Shown here: piece after piece, positions 7,826 through 16,786 of the stretch
Position numbering within the stretch: position 1 is the first letter of the stretch
Layout: each line of letters starts with the position of its first letter
DNA from: JAGNNV01 sp031412915
Lineage (GTDB): Bacteria; Acidobacteriota; Vicinamibacteria; Fen-336; JAGNNV01
Assembly: GCA_031412915.1 (NCBI GenBank)
Contig: JANODX010000286.1
Coordinates: forward strand, 1 to 64,000
DNA length: 64,000 nt
Direction of reading: 5' to 3'
The notes under the pieces: model-generated
Databases searched by the model: none
What the model was told of the DNA's origin: nothing
Seen by the model: the letters and a program-made list of their open reading frames with translations, nothing else
Made by a program: the position numbers and the translations under genes

Positions 7826-9697
7826 CTAGCGCTCGATCTGGAGGGCCAGAACACGCGCGCCTCTCACGGAGTAGTCGACCGGCTGCTCGCCGTCCCACAC
7901 CACGGTGGTGGCGGTGCGAACCACCGGCTCGCCGCCTTCGCTTCCGCCCAGAACCTGGATCATGGAAGGAGGAAGGCCGGGGAGGAGGGTTCCGGAAACC
8001 GCGGCGCCTTCTTCGAAGCGTTGAAGCCGCACGTAGATCTGCGTGCTCTTTCGAATCGAGTTGACCGCGCGCACGATCTGGTCGAGATTCTTGGGGATGA
8101 AGGCTTGACGCATCTCTCGTTGTTCGGCCTGGGACAGCCCCGCTCCGTCGGAAACCAGAACGGCGTAGCGCCCGGGCGGCACTCCGGCCGGCACCTCCAC
8201 GGGAATCGACACCACGACTTCCTCGCCCCGGAACGTGCGCAGCGCAACCTTCATGGGGACGCTCGCGCCCGCGCGCACCACCCCATCGCGCTCGAGCCAC
8301 GCCCGGTCGATGGTTGCGGTTTCCTGCGCTTCCTTCGCGATCAGGTTCACGGTCACCGACTCCAGGCTGACCCGTCGGAACTCGTTGTTCATCACGAAGG
8401 AAATGGCGGCGCCCACGAGGCCCGCGGCCATGGCTCCGGGCTGTCCCTCCGCGAACTGGTCCTGGAGGCGCATGGCGGGAATGCTGGTGAAATTCACGGT
8501 GGCATCGAGGGTCACGGTGGAGGGACCGGCCGCTCGTTCCTGTCCCTGCAGCACGGAAAGGACGCTCGCGTATACGGTGAGGGGGGTGAAGAGGTCGTCC
8601 TGAACCACCGTGAACGAGTAGTCCTGCCTCATTCCCGGGCGATTCTGAAGGGAAACCTTGACCGGAATCATCCGCGGCCCCGGGCCGAGTTTGCCGGAGA
8701 TGCCGGTGGCGCGGTCCTGCTGGAAGCGGCCGATGGTTTCGTGGGGGCTTGCGATCTTGAACGACTGCTGGAGGCTCGGGAACACGTCGTACACCCAGGC
8801 CTGGCGCATGGGAAAGTCGATGGGGCCGATGCCGAAAAAGGGGTGCCCGAAGGCGTAGACCACATCCTTGTCTATGTGGGTCACGGTGCCGGTCGCCGAG
8901 AAATCGAAGTCGCCTTGAATCAGGGACACCGCCACGGGCCCTCCGGGTTCGAGAGGAGGCAGGGGGCCGGGGGCCTTCCCGTTCGCGGGCGCCTGAAGCG
9001 GCGTGAAACCCATCGTCGAGAAAAGACCCTTCGCCGCCTCGAAGGCCCGCCCTGACAAGCCCGAGACGGAGAGCGGAATGGGCAATGCGGTCATTCCTCC
9101 GAGCCCCGCCGCTCCCCCCGTCCCCTTCGTTCCCGCGGCATTGAGCGCGTCCAGGAACTTCGCGACCAGGGACGCTTGATCGATGGGCCAGGGGAGGCCC
9201 GACATGCGCAGGGGTATCGGCCGGACGACCGAGTCCGCCGGGTTCTTGGAGGCGCGAAGGAGGACATCACCGAGCCGGGAGAGTCCCTTCATTTCACTGT
9301 AGGGGGTGATTCCCGCGATCGCCTCTTTCGAAAAACCGAAACCGAAGGCGACCGCCCCCAAAAGCTTGCCGTCGATGTAGACCGGTGACCCGCTCATGCC
9401 CGCGATCACGCCGGTGTTGGCCAGAGGCCCCCCGGACAGGCGGGCCATCACCATGGTCTGCTTGGGCGCCGAGTTTTCCAGAGCGCCGATGATCTCCACG
9501 TCGAAGGTCTCGAGCTTCTGGCTGGCGAAGACGGTGCGGCCGACCCCCTTCATCCCCGGCCTCACCTCGTCGATCGGGAAGATGGCGACCTCGGAGGGGA
9601 CCTTGGCGAGGGGAACGCTTCCGGTCTGGGCCGGTGCTGCCCCCGAACCGTTCGCGGTGAGGGCGAGGGCGGCGAGCCCGAAGGCCAGTCTCAACAT
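7826..9697 (-). CDS. SpoIVB-type S55 family serine peptidase
   Basis: 623 residues with a signal peptide ending near GSGAAPAQ. The opening VAIFPIDEVRPGMKGVGRTV and the nucleophile motif AGMSGSPVYIDGKLLGAV (S102 expected catalytic) are hallmarks of SpoIVB/S55 peptidases. Bacillus SpoIVB signals across the forespore membrane and has a PDZ domain; this protein is longer and has an extra C-terminal half with no PDZ that I can see. Acidobacteria commonly carry such enlarged members of unknown target. The ribosome site AGGAGA precedes the ATG at 9697. Confidence 0.83.
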   Translation of the reverse strand: MLRLAFGLAALALTANGSGAAPAQTGSVPLAKVPSEVAIFPIDEVRPGMKGVGRTVFASQKLETFDVEIIGALENSAPKQTMVMARLSGGPLANTGVIAGMSGSPVYIDGKLLGAVAFGFGFSKEAIAGITPYSEMKGLSRLGDVLLRASKNPADSVVRPIPLRMSGLPWPIDQASLVAKFLDALNAAGTKGTGGAAGLGGMTALPIPLSVSGLSGRAFEAAKGLFSTMGFTPLQAPANGKAPGPLPPLEPGGPVAVSLIQGDFDFSATGTVTHIDKDVVYAFGHPFFGIGPIDFPMRQAWVYDVFPSLQQSFKIASPHETIGRFQQDRATGISGKLGPGPRMIPVKVSLQNRPGMRQDYSFTVVQDDLFTPLTVYASVLSVLQGQERAAGPSTVTLDATVNFTSIPAMRLQDQFAEGQPGAMAAGLVGAAISFVMNNEFRRVSLESVTVNLIAKEAQETATIDRAWLERDGVVRAGASVPMKVALRTFRGEEVVVSIPVEVPAGVPPGRYAVLVSDGAGLSQAEQREMRQAFIPKNLDQIVRAVNSIRKSTQIYVRLQRFEEGAAVSGTLLPGLPPSMIQVLGGSEGGEPVVRTATTVVWDGEQPVDYSVRGARVLALQIER

Positions 9698-9800
9698 CCT
9701 CTCATTCTCCTATACGTTCATTGTTCCTGATGATGACCAGGCCCCACGACCAGCGATATCCTGCGGTCCTCGGATGAGTCGGGTGAGGAGGAGGGATCAC

Positions 9801-11123
9801 ATGGATAAGGTACCGCGGAACGGGCCGTCACTCGGGCCGTGGGTTCTGAGCGCCTCGGTTCTCGTCCTGATTCTGTCGGCTTCAGACGCCCGCGCCACCC
9901 TCTCCGTTCAAGCGTCGCAGGAGAGGCCGGCGGACGGCCTGCGCAGCCCCCTGGCCAGCGTTCGCCGGAAGGCCGCGTCCGATCTCGGCAAATCGAAAAG
10001 GCCCGAAGCCCTTCCGCAGCTGGCGGAGCTCGTCCGCGACCCGGACATCGAAGTACGTCTCACCGCCCTGCGGGCCATCGCCTCTCTGCGCGAACTTGCC
10101 GGTGTCCCGTCGATGATCGTCTTCCTGGCCGACTCGCAATCGCGGGTCCGATCGGAGGCGATCGACGGCCTGGTGGAGATCTACACCCATCGGGATCACC
10201 CGGGATCGTCGAAGTTCCTGTCGATCTTCTCGGATAGCCGGGACAAGCGAGAGCCGCTGGTCGTGGCCGCGGTGGACTTCGAGGTCTATCGGTCGCTGGC
10301 CGCGCGACTCAAGGATTCGGACCTGACCATCCGGGAGTCCGCGGCGGAAGCGATCGGGATCCTCGGAGGTACCGAAGTCGCCGTTGATCTGGTCGCCGCT
10401 CTTTCGGACGCGGTGCCCGATGTGAGGGCCGCCGCGGCGACCGCCATCGTGAAGGTGGGAACTTCCGCCGACGGGGAGGCGCTCATACCGCTCATGAAGG
10501 ATCCATCGGCCTCGGTCAGGCGCCGGGCGATTGCTGGTCTTGGCCGGCTCAAGGTGGGGGACGCCGCGGCGGCCCTGCGATCCGCCTACCAAAAAGGCCC
10601 CGACTCCGAGGATGGACTGCTCGCTCTCACCGCGCTCTCGCAGATTGCACTTCCCCAGGACGTTCCCCTCTTCCAGCGCCTGGCCCTTCAGTTCGACTCG
10701 CGCCGACGCCGCCCCGCAATCGAGGCTTTGGCCCGGCTCTCCGATGTGGGGAACCAGGGCCGTTTCAAACGAGAGTTCCAGCGCGAGAAGACCGACGAGC
10801 TGCGCTCCGCCTATGCGTTCGCCATCTTTCTGTTCGGCGACCGCCCTTTCCTCGACACCGTTATCCTGGGTCTTTCGGGGCCGAAGGACCGCGCCCGCCA
10901 GGCCCGCGGCTATCTCGAAGAGCTTGGGGCCCGCTCGCTTCCCGAGGCCCTCGACTATCTTGGGGAGCCGGATCCGAAAATCCGATCCGGATTGTGCGAC
11001 GCTCTGGCCGACGCGGGCGTGTCGAACGCGCTCTCCGCAATCGAACCGTTGACCAGGGACAAGGATGGGCAGGTGGCGAGAAGCGCCGAGCGCGCGGTGG
11101 CGATTCTGAAGCGACCGAAGTAG
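9801..11123 (+). CDS. Exported HEAT-repeat (PBS lyase-type) protein
   Basis: 440 residues. The start at 9801 follows GAGGAGGAGGG and gives a hydrophobic leader (LGPWVLSASVLVLILSASDARA). The rest is a run of about 30-residue alpha-helical repeats of HEAT type, such as LVRDPDIEVRLTALRAIASL, LKDSDLTIRESAAEAIGILG and LMKDPSASVRRRAIAGLGRL. Such scaffolds bind proteins; no enzymatic motif is present. It is divergent from the S55 gene with a 103-bp shared promoter region and converges on a lipoprotein gene. The 5' extension open to 9396 is antisense to the S55 gene and not real. Confidence 0.82.
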   Translation: MDKVPRNGPSLGPWVLSASVLVLILSASDARATLSVQASQERPADGLRSPLASVRRKAASDLGKSKRPEALPQLAELVRDPDIEVRLTALRAIASLRELAGVPSMIVFLADSQSRVRSEAIDGLVEIYTHRDHPGSSKFLSIFSDSRDKREPLVVAAVDFEVYRSLAARLKDSDLTIRESAAEAIGILGGTEVAVDLVAALSDAVPDVRAAAATAIVKVGTSADGEALIPLMKDPSASVRRRAIAGLGRLKVGDAAAALRSAYQKGPDSEDGLLALTALSQIALPQDVPLFQRLALQFDSRRRRPAIEALARLSDVGNQGRFKREFQREKTDELRSAYAFAIFLFGDRPFLDTVILGLSGPKDRARQARGYLEELGARSLPEALDYLGEPDPKIRSGLCDALADAGVSNALSAIEPLTRDKDGQVARSAERAVAILKRPK

Positions 11124-11150
11124 GCGCAAGGCCGGCCGCGCCGACCGCTT

Positions 11151-11624
11151 CTATTGGGGCGTCCGGCCCCTTCCGTTGGCGTCGATGAAGATCAGCCCTT
11201 GCTCCCGCGAGCCTCCGGGGTTCTCAAACTTCACGATCCGTTCTCCGCCGACGGTCAGGCGATCGGCGGAGACGCCCGCGGTTAAAGTGTTCGCCAGAAA
11301 GGGATCCACCGCATAGACCCGGTGGGGATCCACGCCCGGGTAGTTGATGGGCACGTCGGGAATGGTCGCCACCCAGGTATGGGCGGTGGACGGCAGGAGG
11401 TTGACGTAGGTGCCCAAGGGCATCCAACTCGCCTGAAACGTGACCGGTCCGCTGCACTGCGTTCCCGCGTTCACGCACTGCGACGGCCTCAGGTAGGTGA
11501 CGGTCACCGACACCGTGGCCGGCGATTTCAGGGGCGGCGGGTCTTCCGGCCCGACGATATGGAAGTCGTAGCAGGAAGGGAGGGCCAGGACCAGCGCCCA
11601 GGTCCCAAGGTAAGAGAGCTTCAT
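11151..11624 (-). CDS. Small putative lipoprotein
   Basis: 157 residues with a leader ending LVLALPSC, a plausible lipobox placing the lipidated Cys at about residue 18. The mature part is beta-rich with two Cys (QCVNAGTQC) that may form a disulfide, and ends GLIFIDANGRGRTPQ. I do not recognise the family. It is divergent from msbA (150-bp gap) and convergent with the HEAT gene. Confidence 0.6.
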   Translation of the reverse strand: MKLSYLGTWALVLALPSCYDFHIVGPEDPPPLKSPATVSVTVTYLRPSQCVNAGTQCSGPVTFQASWMPLGTYVNLLPSTAHTWVATIPDVPINYPGVDPHRVYAVDPFLANTLTAGVSADRLTVGGERIVKFENPGGSREQGLIFIDANGRGRTPQ

Positions 11625-11774
11625 CTCGTGCGGAATCGTAACAGGAATTGCACGTCCACAACTAGACTCTTCGCTTCTGGCTCCATCGCATTGACCAAAG
11701 TCCTCCCCCGAGCATCCTTGGACGAGTCGCCTGGCCGGGCGCCCTCCGCAGGCGGAGCCGCCGTCGAAGGCGGC

Positions 11775-13565
11775 ATGGCCCATAACCCCGGTTCGGGGCG
11801 GTCGAACGTTCCTTCGGGCAGTCGGGCGACCTCGCTTCAACTGGCTCGCCGCCTTCTCTCCTACGCGCGGCCCCACGCCTCCCTCATCTTCATGGGCTGG
11901 CTCGCCACGGTTCTGTACGGCCTGTCGAACGCGGCGCTCGTCTACATGATCAAGCCCATCTTCGACGACGTGCTGATCAGGACGGTGAGGTTCGGCGAGG
12001 TCGCGATCGCCATCGTTTCCCTCTACGTGATCAAGGGCGTGGGCGCCTATTTCTCGACCACCCTGCTTTCCGAAGCCGGGCAGAAGGCCGTCTTCGACCT
12101 GCGGCGCGCCGTCTACGCTCACATTCTGGACCAGTCCTTCGACTTCTTCTCGAACCGCACCACTGGATCCCTGATGAGCCATCTCACCACGGATGTGGAG
12201 AAGATTCAGACCGCCCTCGGCGAGATCGCCGGGGATTTGCTCAAGGAAGGGCTCACCGTGGTCGGTCTGGTCGGTCTGCTCATCTATCACGACTGGCGCC
12301 TGGCCCTGATTTCCCTCGTGCTCATGCCTCTCGCTTTTACCCCTCTGATCCGGCTGGGGCGGCGGCTGCGCTCCTCGAACGAGAGCTCCATGCGCAGATG
12401 GAAGGACATCGCCAACATTCTCCAGGAGACCCTCTCCGGTTTTCGGGTGGTGAAGGCCTTCAGGACGGAAACCTTCGAGAAAGCGCGGTTCGAAAAGGCC
12501 CTCGAACGCCTTCAGGGAGTGACCCTGCGCATGAACCGGACGACTGCGTTCCTGCCCCCTTTGATGGAGGCGGTGGGAGGCCTGTCCGTGGTGGCCGTAC
12601 TCTGGTACGGGACCTACGCGATCGCGACGGGGATCATGACCCCGGGCTCCTTTACCTCCTTTCTGGCCGGCCTCTTCGCGCTCTATACCCCCATCAAGCG
12701 CCTGTCCAAGGTGAATGCCGCCCTCCAGGGAGCGTTCGCGGCCGGGGAGCGGGCCTTCTCCCTGCTCGACACGCACCGCGAGATCAAGGACTCGCCCGCT
12801 GCCACCACCCTGGCCCCGTTCAAGGACGCGGTGGAGTTTCACAACGTCTCGTTCCAGTACGACAAGACTTCAGGGCCGGTGCTTTCCGGGGCCTCCCTCA
12901 AGGCCAAGAAGGGCGAGGTGCTGGCCATCGTGGGCATGAGCGGCTCCGGCAAGACTTCGCTCCTGAATCTGCTTCCGCGCTTCTACAACGTCAGCAGCGG
13001 GTCGATCACGGTCGACGGCGTGGATATCAAGGACGTGACCCTCGACAGCTTGCGCCGGCAAATCGGCCTGGTGAAGCAGGAGACCATCCTGTTCAACGAC
13101 ACCGTAAGGGCCAACATCGCCTACGGCCTTTCCGGGGTCGAAGGGTCTGTGGTGGAGAGCGCGGCGCGGGCCGCCTTTGCCCACGATTTCATCCTCGATC
13201 TTCCCAGGCGATATGACACGGTGATCGGGGAGAGAGGCTCGCGGCTCTCCGGCGGACAAAAGCAGCGGATCGCCATTGCCCGAGCCATCCTGAAAGACCC
13301 TCCCATTCTGATTCTCGACGAGGCCACCTCGGCCCTCGACACGGAATCGGAGAGCCTGGTTCAGCAGGCCCTTTTCAATCTCATGAAGGGCCGAACCACC
13401 CTGGTGGTGGCCCACCGCCTGGCCACCGTGCGACGCGCGGACCGGATTCTGGTTTTGGAAAGAGGCGAGATTCGCGAAGAAGGCACCCATGACGAGCTAT
13501 TGGCGAGGAACGGGATCTACGCGCGGCTCCACGACCTCCAGTTCCGGGTGGATCCCGCGGTATGA
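11775..13565 (+). CDS. msbA: MsbA-like lipid A / lipid ABC exporter, fused TM-ATPase
   Basis: 596 residues from the ATG at 11775, the normal size of a half-transporter. Six membrane segments lie in residues 35-330, then the ATPase domain with Walker A VGMSGSGKTS, signature LSGGQKQRIAIA, Walker B PILILDEATSALD and the switch His in VVAHRLA. The domain order and the DTVRANIAYG stretch match MsbA-type flippases that move lipid A core or other lipids across the inner membrane. Stop and the gmk start overlap (TATGA). An earlier in-frame TTG near 11691 is possible but would give an unusual Pro-rich leader. Confidence 0.88.
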   Translation: MAHNPGSGRSNVPSGSRATSLQLARRLLSYARPHASLIFMGWLATVLYGLSNAALVYMIKPIFDDVLIRTVRFGEVAIAIVSLYVIKGVGAYFSTTLLSEAGQKAVFDLRRAVYAHILDQSFDFFSNRTTGSLMSHLTTDVEKIQTALGEIAGDLLKEGLTVVGLVGLLIYHDWRLALISLVLMPLAFTPLIRLGRRLRSSNESSMRRWKDIANILQETLSGFRVVKAFRTETFEKARFEKALERLQGVTLRMNRTTAFLPPLMEAVGGLSVVAVLWYGTYAIATGIMTPGSFTSFLAGLFALYTPIKRLSKVNAALQGAFAAGERAFSLLDTHREIKDSPAATTLAPFKDAVEFHNVSFQYDKTSGPVLSGASLKAKKGEVLAIVGMSGSGKTSLLNLLPRFYNVSSGSITVDGVDIKDVTLDSLRRQIGLVKQETILFNDTVRANIAYGLSGVEGSVVESAARAAFAHDFILDLPRRYDTVIGERGSRLSGGQKQRIAIARAILKDPPILILDEATSALDTESESLVQQALFNLMKGRTTLVVAHRLATVRRADRILVLERGEIREEGTHDELLARNGIYARLHDLQFRVDPAV

Positions 13566-14134
13566 GCGAACCTCTTCTCGTCGTCATCTCCGGCCCCTCG
13601 GGCAGCGGCAAGTCCACGGTTGAGGCTCGGATCCTCGCAGAAATGCCCGGCCTCCTCTTCTCCGTCTCGCACACCACCCGGGAGCCGCGCTCGGGGGAAG
13701 AGAACGGCCGGGATTATTTCTTCGTGGCCGAGGCGAAGTTTCGCGACCTCATCTCTCAGGGGGCTTTCCTCGAATGGGCCGAGGTGCACGAGAAGCTCTA
13801 CGGCACGTCCCTGGCCGAACTCGAACGGGCGCGCCTCGAGGGGAAGGACCTGGTGCTCGACATCGATGTTCAAGGAGCCGCCCAGATCAAGAAGGCCTAT
13901 CCGGGGGCGGTCACGATCTTCCTGCGGCCCCCGTCCGTGGCGGTCCTGACCGATCGGCTGCGCGGTCGCGCGTCCGACACCGCGGAGGTGGTGGCGGTCA
14001 GAATCAAGAACGCCACGGGGGAGATTCAACGCGCCTCGGAGTTCCGTCATGTCGTGGTCAATGATCATCTCGACGCCACGGTGGATACGGTCAAACGCAT
14101 CATCGAAACGGAGCGGGCGCAGAAGCGTTCCTGA
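13562..14134 (+). CDS. gmk: Guanylate kinase
   Basis: 190 residues. P-loop SGPSGSGKST at residues 10-19, SHTTREPRSGEENGRDYFF (GMP-binding region) and VLDIDVQGAAQIK are diagnostic. It phosphorylates GMP to GDP using ATP. Overlaps msbA by four bases and is followed by rpoZ and coaBC, a conserved nucleotide/transcription block. Confidence 0.95.
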   Translation: MSEPLLVVISGPSGSGKSTVEARILAEMPGLLFSVSHTTREPRSGEENGRDYFFVAEAKFRDLISQGAFLEWAEVHEKLYGTSLAELERARLEGKDLVLDIDVQGAAQIKKAYPGAVTIFLRPPSVAVLTDRLRGRASDTAEVVAVRIKNATGEIQRASEFRHVVVNDHLDATVDTVKRIIETERAQKRS

Positions 14135-14258
14135 GCGATCTTCGGAAAGTGAGGTTGGCTCCCGGGCCAAACGTCTGCCTCCGCTATACTTCGGGGTGCG
14201 GCGCGGATGGCTCACCAGAGCGACTCTCTGCGCTCGGTTCCCCGAACGAAAGAAACAA

Positions 14259-14501
14259 TTGCCAAAGACTCTCTACAACGACCGGCCCATGAAGCACCTC
14301 ATCCTCCCCAAAGAAATCGACAGCAAGTTTCGCTTCATTATCGTGGCCGCCCAGCGCGCGAAGCAGCTTCAGGCCGGGGCCAAGCCCCGCGTTCTGACCA
14401 CGAGCTATAAGCCCACCCGGGTCGCCATCGAAGAAGTCCTGGCCGGCGCCGTGTCCTGGGAAATGAAGGCGGAAGTCCCGCGGGTCACGAATCTCGACTA
14501 G
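14259..14501 (+). CDS. rpoZ: RNA polymerase omega subunit
   Basis: 80 residues if it starts at TTG 14259 (LPKTLYNDRPMKHLILPKE) or 70 from the ATG at 14289. The core DSKFRFIIVAAQRAKQLQAG, then TRVAIEEVLAG, matches the omega fold that clamps the beta' subunit. I prefer the TTG because the LYNDRP leader appears conserved in related omega sequences and the ATG has no ribosome site, but this is not certain. gmk-rpoZ adjacency supports the call. Confidence 0.88.
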   Translation: MPKTLYNDRPMKHLILPKEIDSKFRFIIVAAQRAKQLQAGAKPRVLTTSYKPTRVAIEEVLAGAVSWEMKAEVPRVTNLD

Positions 14502-14570
14502 TCCGCCATGAACGGGTTCAGCGCCCACGCGCTCCAACCCGACTCGGGTTCGGACGGAGGCTAGAGGATC

Positions 14571-15767
14571 ATGGCCAGCATTCTTCTCGGGGTCACCGGC
14601 GGAATCGCGGCGTACAAGGCCTGTGAGATCCTCCGGCTCTTCGACAAGGCGGGCCACCGCGTTCGCGTGGTCATGACCCGGGCGGCCACCGAGTTCGTGG
14701 CCCCCCTGACTTTCGAGACCCTTTCCCGGGCGAAGGTCCTGACCGACGCCCGGCCCCTTGGTGAGGACGGTTCGATTCTCCACATCGAATACGCGGACGA
14801 TGCGGACGCTTTGGTGATCGCGCCCTGCACCGCCAACGTCATGGCCAAGCTGGCTCAGGGGATCGCCGATGACGCGCTCTCAACTACGGCCCTCGCCTTC
14901 ACCGGCCCGGTTCTGATCGCCCCGGCCATGAACGTGAACATGTGGAACAGCGCTTCGGTACGGGAGAACCTCGCGAGTCTGCGCAGCCGAGGTCTTCACA
15001 TCGTCGAGCCCTCGAGCGGCGACCTCGCCTGCGGATGGGTGGGCGAAGGCCGCCTCGCCGAGCCGCCCGAAATCGTGGAAGCGGTGCTGAAGATGCTGGA
15101 GGAGGGCAAGGATCTGGCCCGCCTTCGGATCGTGGTCAGCGCGGGGCCAACTCAGGAGCGGCTCGATCCCGTCCGCTACCTTTCGAATCGATCGTCGGGC
15201 AAGATGGGGTACGCGATCGCCGAGGCGGCGCGGGCGCGCGGAGCTTCCGTCACCCTCGTATCCGGTCCGGTGGCTCTGGGGAGACCCGAGGGCGTGACCG
15301 TGATCGGAGTCGAGTCCGCGAGCGAAATGAAGGCCGCGATGGAGGAGCAGGCCGAAGAGGCCGACATCGTGATCATGTCCGCGGCGGTGGCCGACTATCG
15401 GGCCGCCCGAAAGGCGGAGGGCAAGATCAAGAAGGACGCCGAAGGGCTTCAGATTTCCCTGGTCCGGAACGACGATATTCTCGCCGGTCTGGGCCGGATC
15501 AAGACCGCCCGCCAGGTGCTGGTCGGGTTCGCCGCGGAAACGAACGACGTCATCGCCTATGGTCAGGAGAAACTGAAGCGAAAGGGCGCCGATCTGTTCG
15601 TGGCCAACGACGTCTCGCGCCCCGACATCGGCTTCTCGGCGGACGAGAACGAGGTCCACCTGCTCTTCCCCGGCGGCCGGGTGGTGAAGGTCGACAAGGC
15701 TCCGAAGCGAAAGATCGCCAACGCGATCCTGGATGCCGCGAAGGAGATCCACCGGGCGAAAGCGTAG
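14571..15767 (+). CDS. coaBC: Bifunctional phosphopantothenoylcysteine decarboxylase / phosphopantothenate-cysteine ligase
   Basis: 398 residues. The FMN-dependent CoaC half has the early GVTGGIAAYKACE, H71, the PAMNVNMW motif (118-125) and the substrate-recognition Cys in ACGWVGEGRL (C154). The CoaB half begins about residue 185 (SAGPTQERLDPVRYLSN) with VADYRAARKAEGKIKK. It makes 4'-phosphopantetheine from phosphopantothenate and cysteine for coenzyme A. Confidence 0.95.
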   Translation: MASILLGVTGGIAAYKACEILRLFDKAGHRVRVVMTRAATEFVAPLTFETLSRAKVLTDARPLGEDGSILHIEYADDADALVIAPCTANVMAKLAQGIADDALSTTALAFTGPVLIAPAMNVNMWNSASVRENLASLRSRGLHIVEPSSGDLACGWVGEGRLAEPPEIVEAVLKMLEEGKDLARLRIVVSAGPTQERLDPVRYLSNRSSGKMGYAIAEAARARGASVTLVSGPVALGRPEGVTVIGVESASEMKAAMEEQAEEADIVIMSAAVADYRAARKAEGKIKKDAEGLQISLVRNDDILAGLGRIKTARQVLVGFAAETNDVIAYGQEKLKRKGADLFVANDVSRPDIGFSADENEVHLLFPGGRVVKVDKAPKRKIANAILDAAKEIHRAKA

Positions 15768-15826
15768 AGCCTTCCGGCGGGGGCGATCGCGCCCTCCTCC
15801 CCCCTCACTGCTAAACTTCAGCGCCA

Positions 15827-16144
15827 ATGTCGATCAACCGAAAACTCATTCGTCCCGACATGTCCGCGGCCCGCCAGGCCCTGTCCGACAAGCGGAAGAA
15901 AGCTCCGCCCGTGGAAACCGCGGCCGAAGCCTTCTACTATGTGAAGCAGATGGGCGGGAAGACGCCCATGGTGGTGGTCACCATGGATGGAGAAAAGCTC
16001 CAGGGCGTCATCGAATGGTACGACGACAACGCCATCAAGCTTCACCGCCGCGGCGCACCCAATCTCCTTCTCATGAAGCATGCCATCAAGTACATGCACA
16101 AAGAGGGCGACATGGGAACGCTGGACCAGCCCGCCGAAGAATAG
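15827..16144 (+). CDS. hfq: Hfq-like Sm-family RNA chaperone with N-terminal extension
   Basis: 105 residues. After a basic, Ala-rich 28-residue extension comes an Sm-like core: MVVVTMDGEKLQGVIEWYDD, NAIKLHRRG, then LLLMKHAIKYMHK, whose KHAI matches the Hfq Sm2 motif YKHAIS. In canonical Hfq the core is near the N-terminus; here it lies at about residues 35-95. It probably binds small RNAs or poly(A/U), but the Q8 proximal-face residue is replaced, so binding may differ. Downstream of coaBC in the same direction. Confidence 0.7.
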   Translation: MSINRKLIRPDMSAARQALSDKRKKAPPVETAAEAFYYVKQMGGKTPMVVVTMDGEKLQGVIEWYDDNAIKLHRRGAPNLLLMKHAIKYMHKEGDMGTLDQPAEE

Positions 16145-16200
16145 GCGAACCGGCTTCCCTCGCCATCTCAGAACCAGCGCAGGAAGGGAAAGGCAGCGTT

Positions 16201-16572
16201 TTGTTTCCATGGATTGCCGGCTTCGCCGGCCTGCTCGTGCCTGGCGCCGGTCATGCCCTTGCCAGGCGCCGGGGGCGCGCGGTGGTCTACTTCCTCTGCA
16301 CCCTGGGACTCTTCTTTTTCGGCGTCCTCTATGGCGCGAGACTTCAGTTCCATGTGGGCTTCGACGATCCTCTGGCGTTGGTGCGGAGCACCGCTCAGCT
16401 GGTGGTGGGGGCCCCGTACTTTCTGGCCCGTTTCCTGGGTCTCGGCCAGGATCCGGCCCTGATCACCCGCAGTACCTTCGAGTATGGGAGCACATTTACC
16501 GAAGTCGCCGGCCTGCTCAACATTCTCGTCGCCCTCGATGCCTTCGATGTCGCGGCGGGCCGGAAGAAGTAG
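16201..16572 (+). CDS. DUF6677-like small membrane protein
   Basis: About 123 residues from a TTG at 16201 that follows AGGAAGGG. The N-terminus FPWIAGFAGLLVPGAGHALAR is a hydrophobic segment with the VPGAGH motif seen in TM2/DUF6677-type proteins, followed by RAVVYFLCTLGLFFFGVLYG, a second segment, and a third near the end. Function unknown. The preceding gene is hfq-like and the following gene a tiny membrane protein, so these may form one unit. Confidence 0.6.
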   Translation: MFPWIAGFAGLLVPGAGHALARRRGRAVVYFLCTLGLFFFGVLYGARLQFHVGFDDPLALVRSTAQLVVGAPYFLARFLGLGQDPALITRSTFEYGSTFTEVAGLLNILVALDAFDVAAGRKK

Positions 16573-16579
16573 AAGCCCC

Positions 16580-16759
16580 ATGAGCTTCCTGGATTCGCAT
16601 CTGGTCGCCCTCCTGTTGTTCTCCGGATTCACCTCCGTGGCCATGGGGACGCTCGCCGAGAACACCGCCCGCGAGCGGGCGATCTCGGCGGCCAAGGTGT
16701 TCGCGGCCTTCGTGGGGTCCACCCTCGTCGGGGCGTGGATCATGCACTTCGTTCGCTAG
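16580..16759 (+). CDS. 59-aa putative membrane protein
   Basis: Starts ATG 7 bp after the preceding stop. Two hydrophobic helices (HLVALLLFSGFTSVAMGTL and VFAAFVGSTLVGAWIMHFV) are separated by a charged loop NTARERAISAA. No family recognised. Close spacing to both neighbours argues it is a real translated gene. Confidence 0.6.
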   Translation: MSFLDSHLVALLLFSGFTSVAMGTLAENTARERAISAAKVFAAFVGSTLVGAWIMHFVR

Positions 16760-16786
16760 GGCGCGGTTGAGGGATTCGGACCGGCC

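Noticed and set aside
4818..7829. Open reading frame of 1003 aa on the plus strand
   Set aside because: It lies antisense to the YceI and beta-propeller genes, is Arg/Gly/His-rich without any family motif, and results from GC-rich codon use of the real genes.
5625..8300. Extended start of the beta-propeller gene to 8300
   Set aside because: The extension overlaps the S55 peptidase gene and lacks a signal peptide; the ATG at 7802 gives a proper one.
7826..9697. Evidence for sporulation from a SpoIVB-like gene
   Set aside because: No other sporulation gene is present; the outer-membrane genes point to a Gram-negative-type cell, and S55 proteins occur in non-sporulating Acidobacteria.
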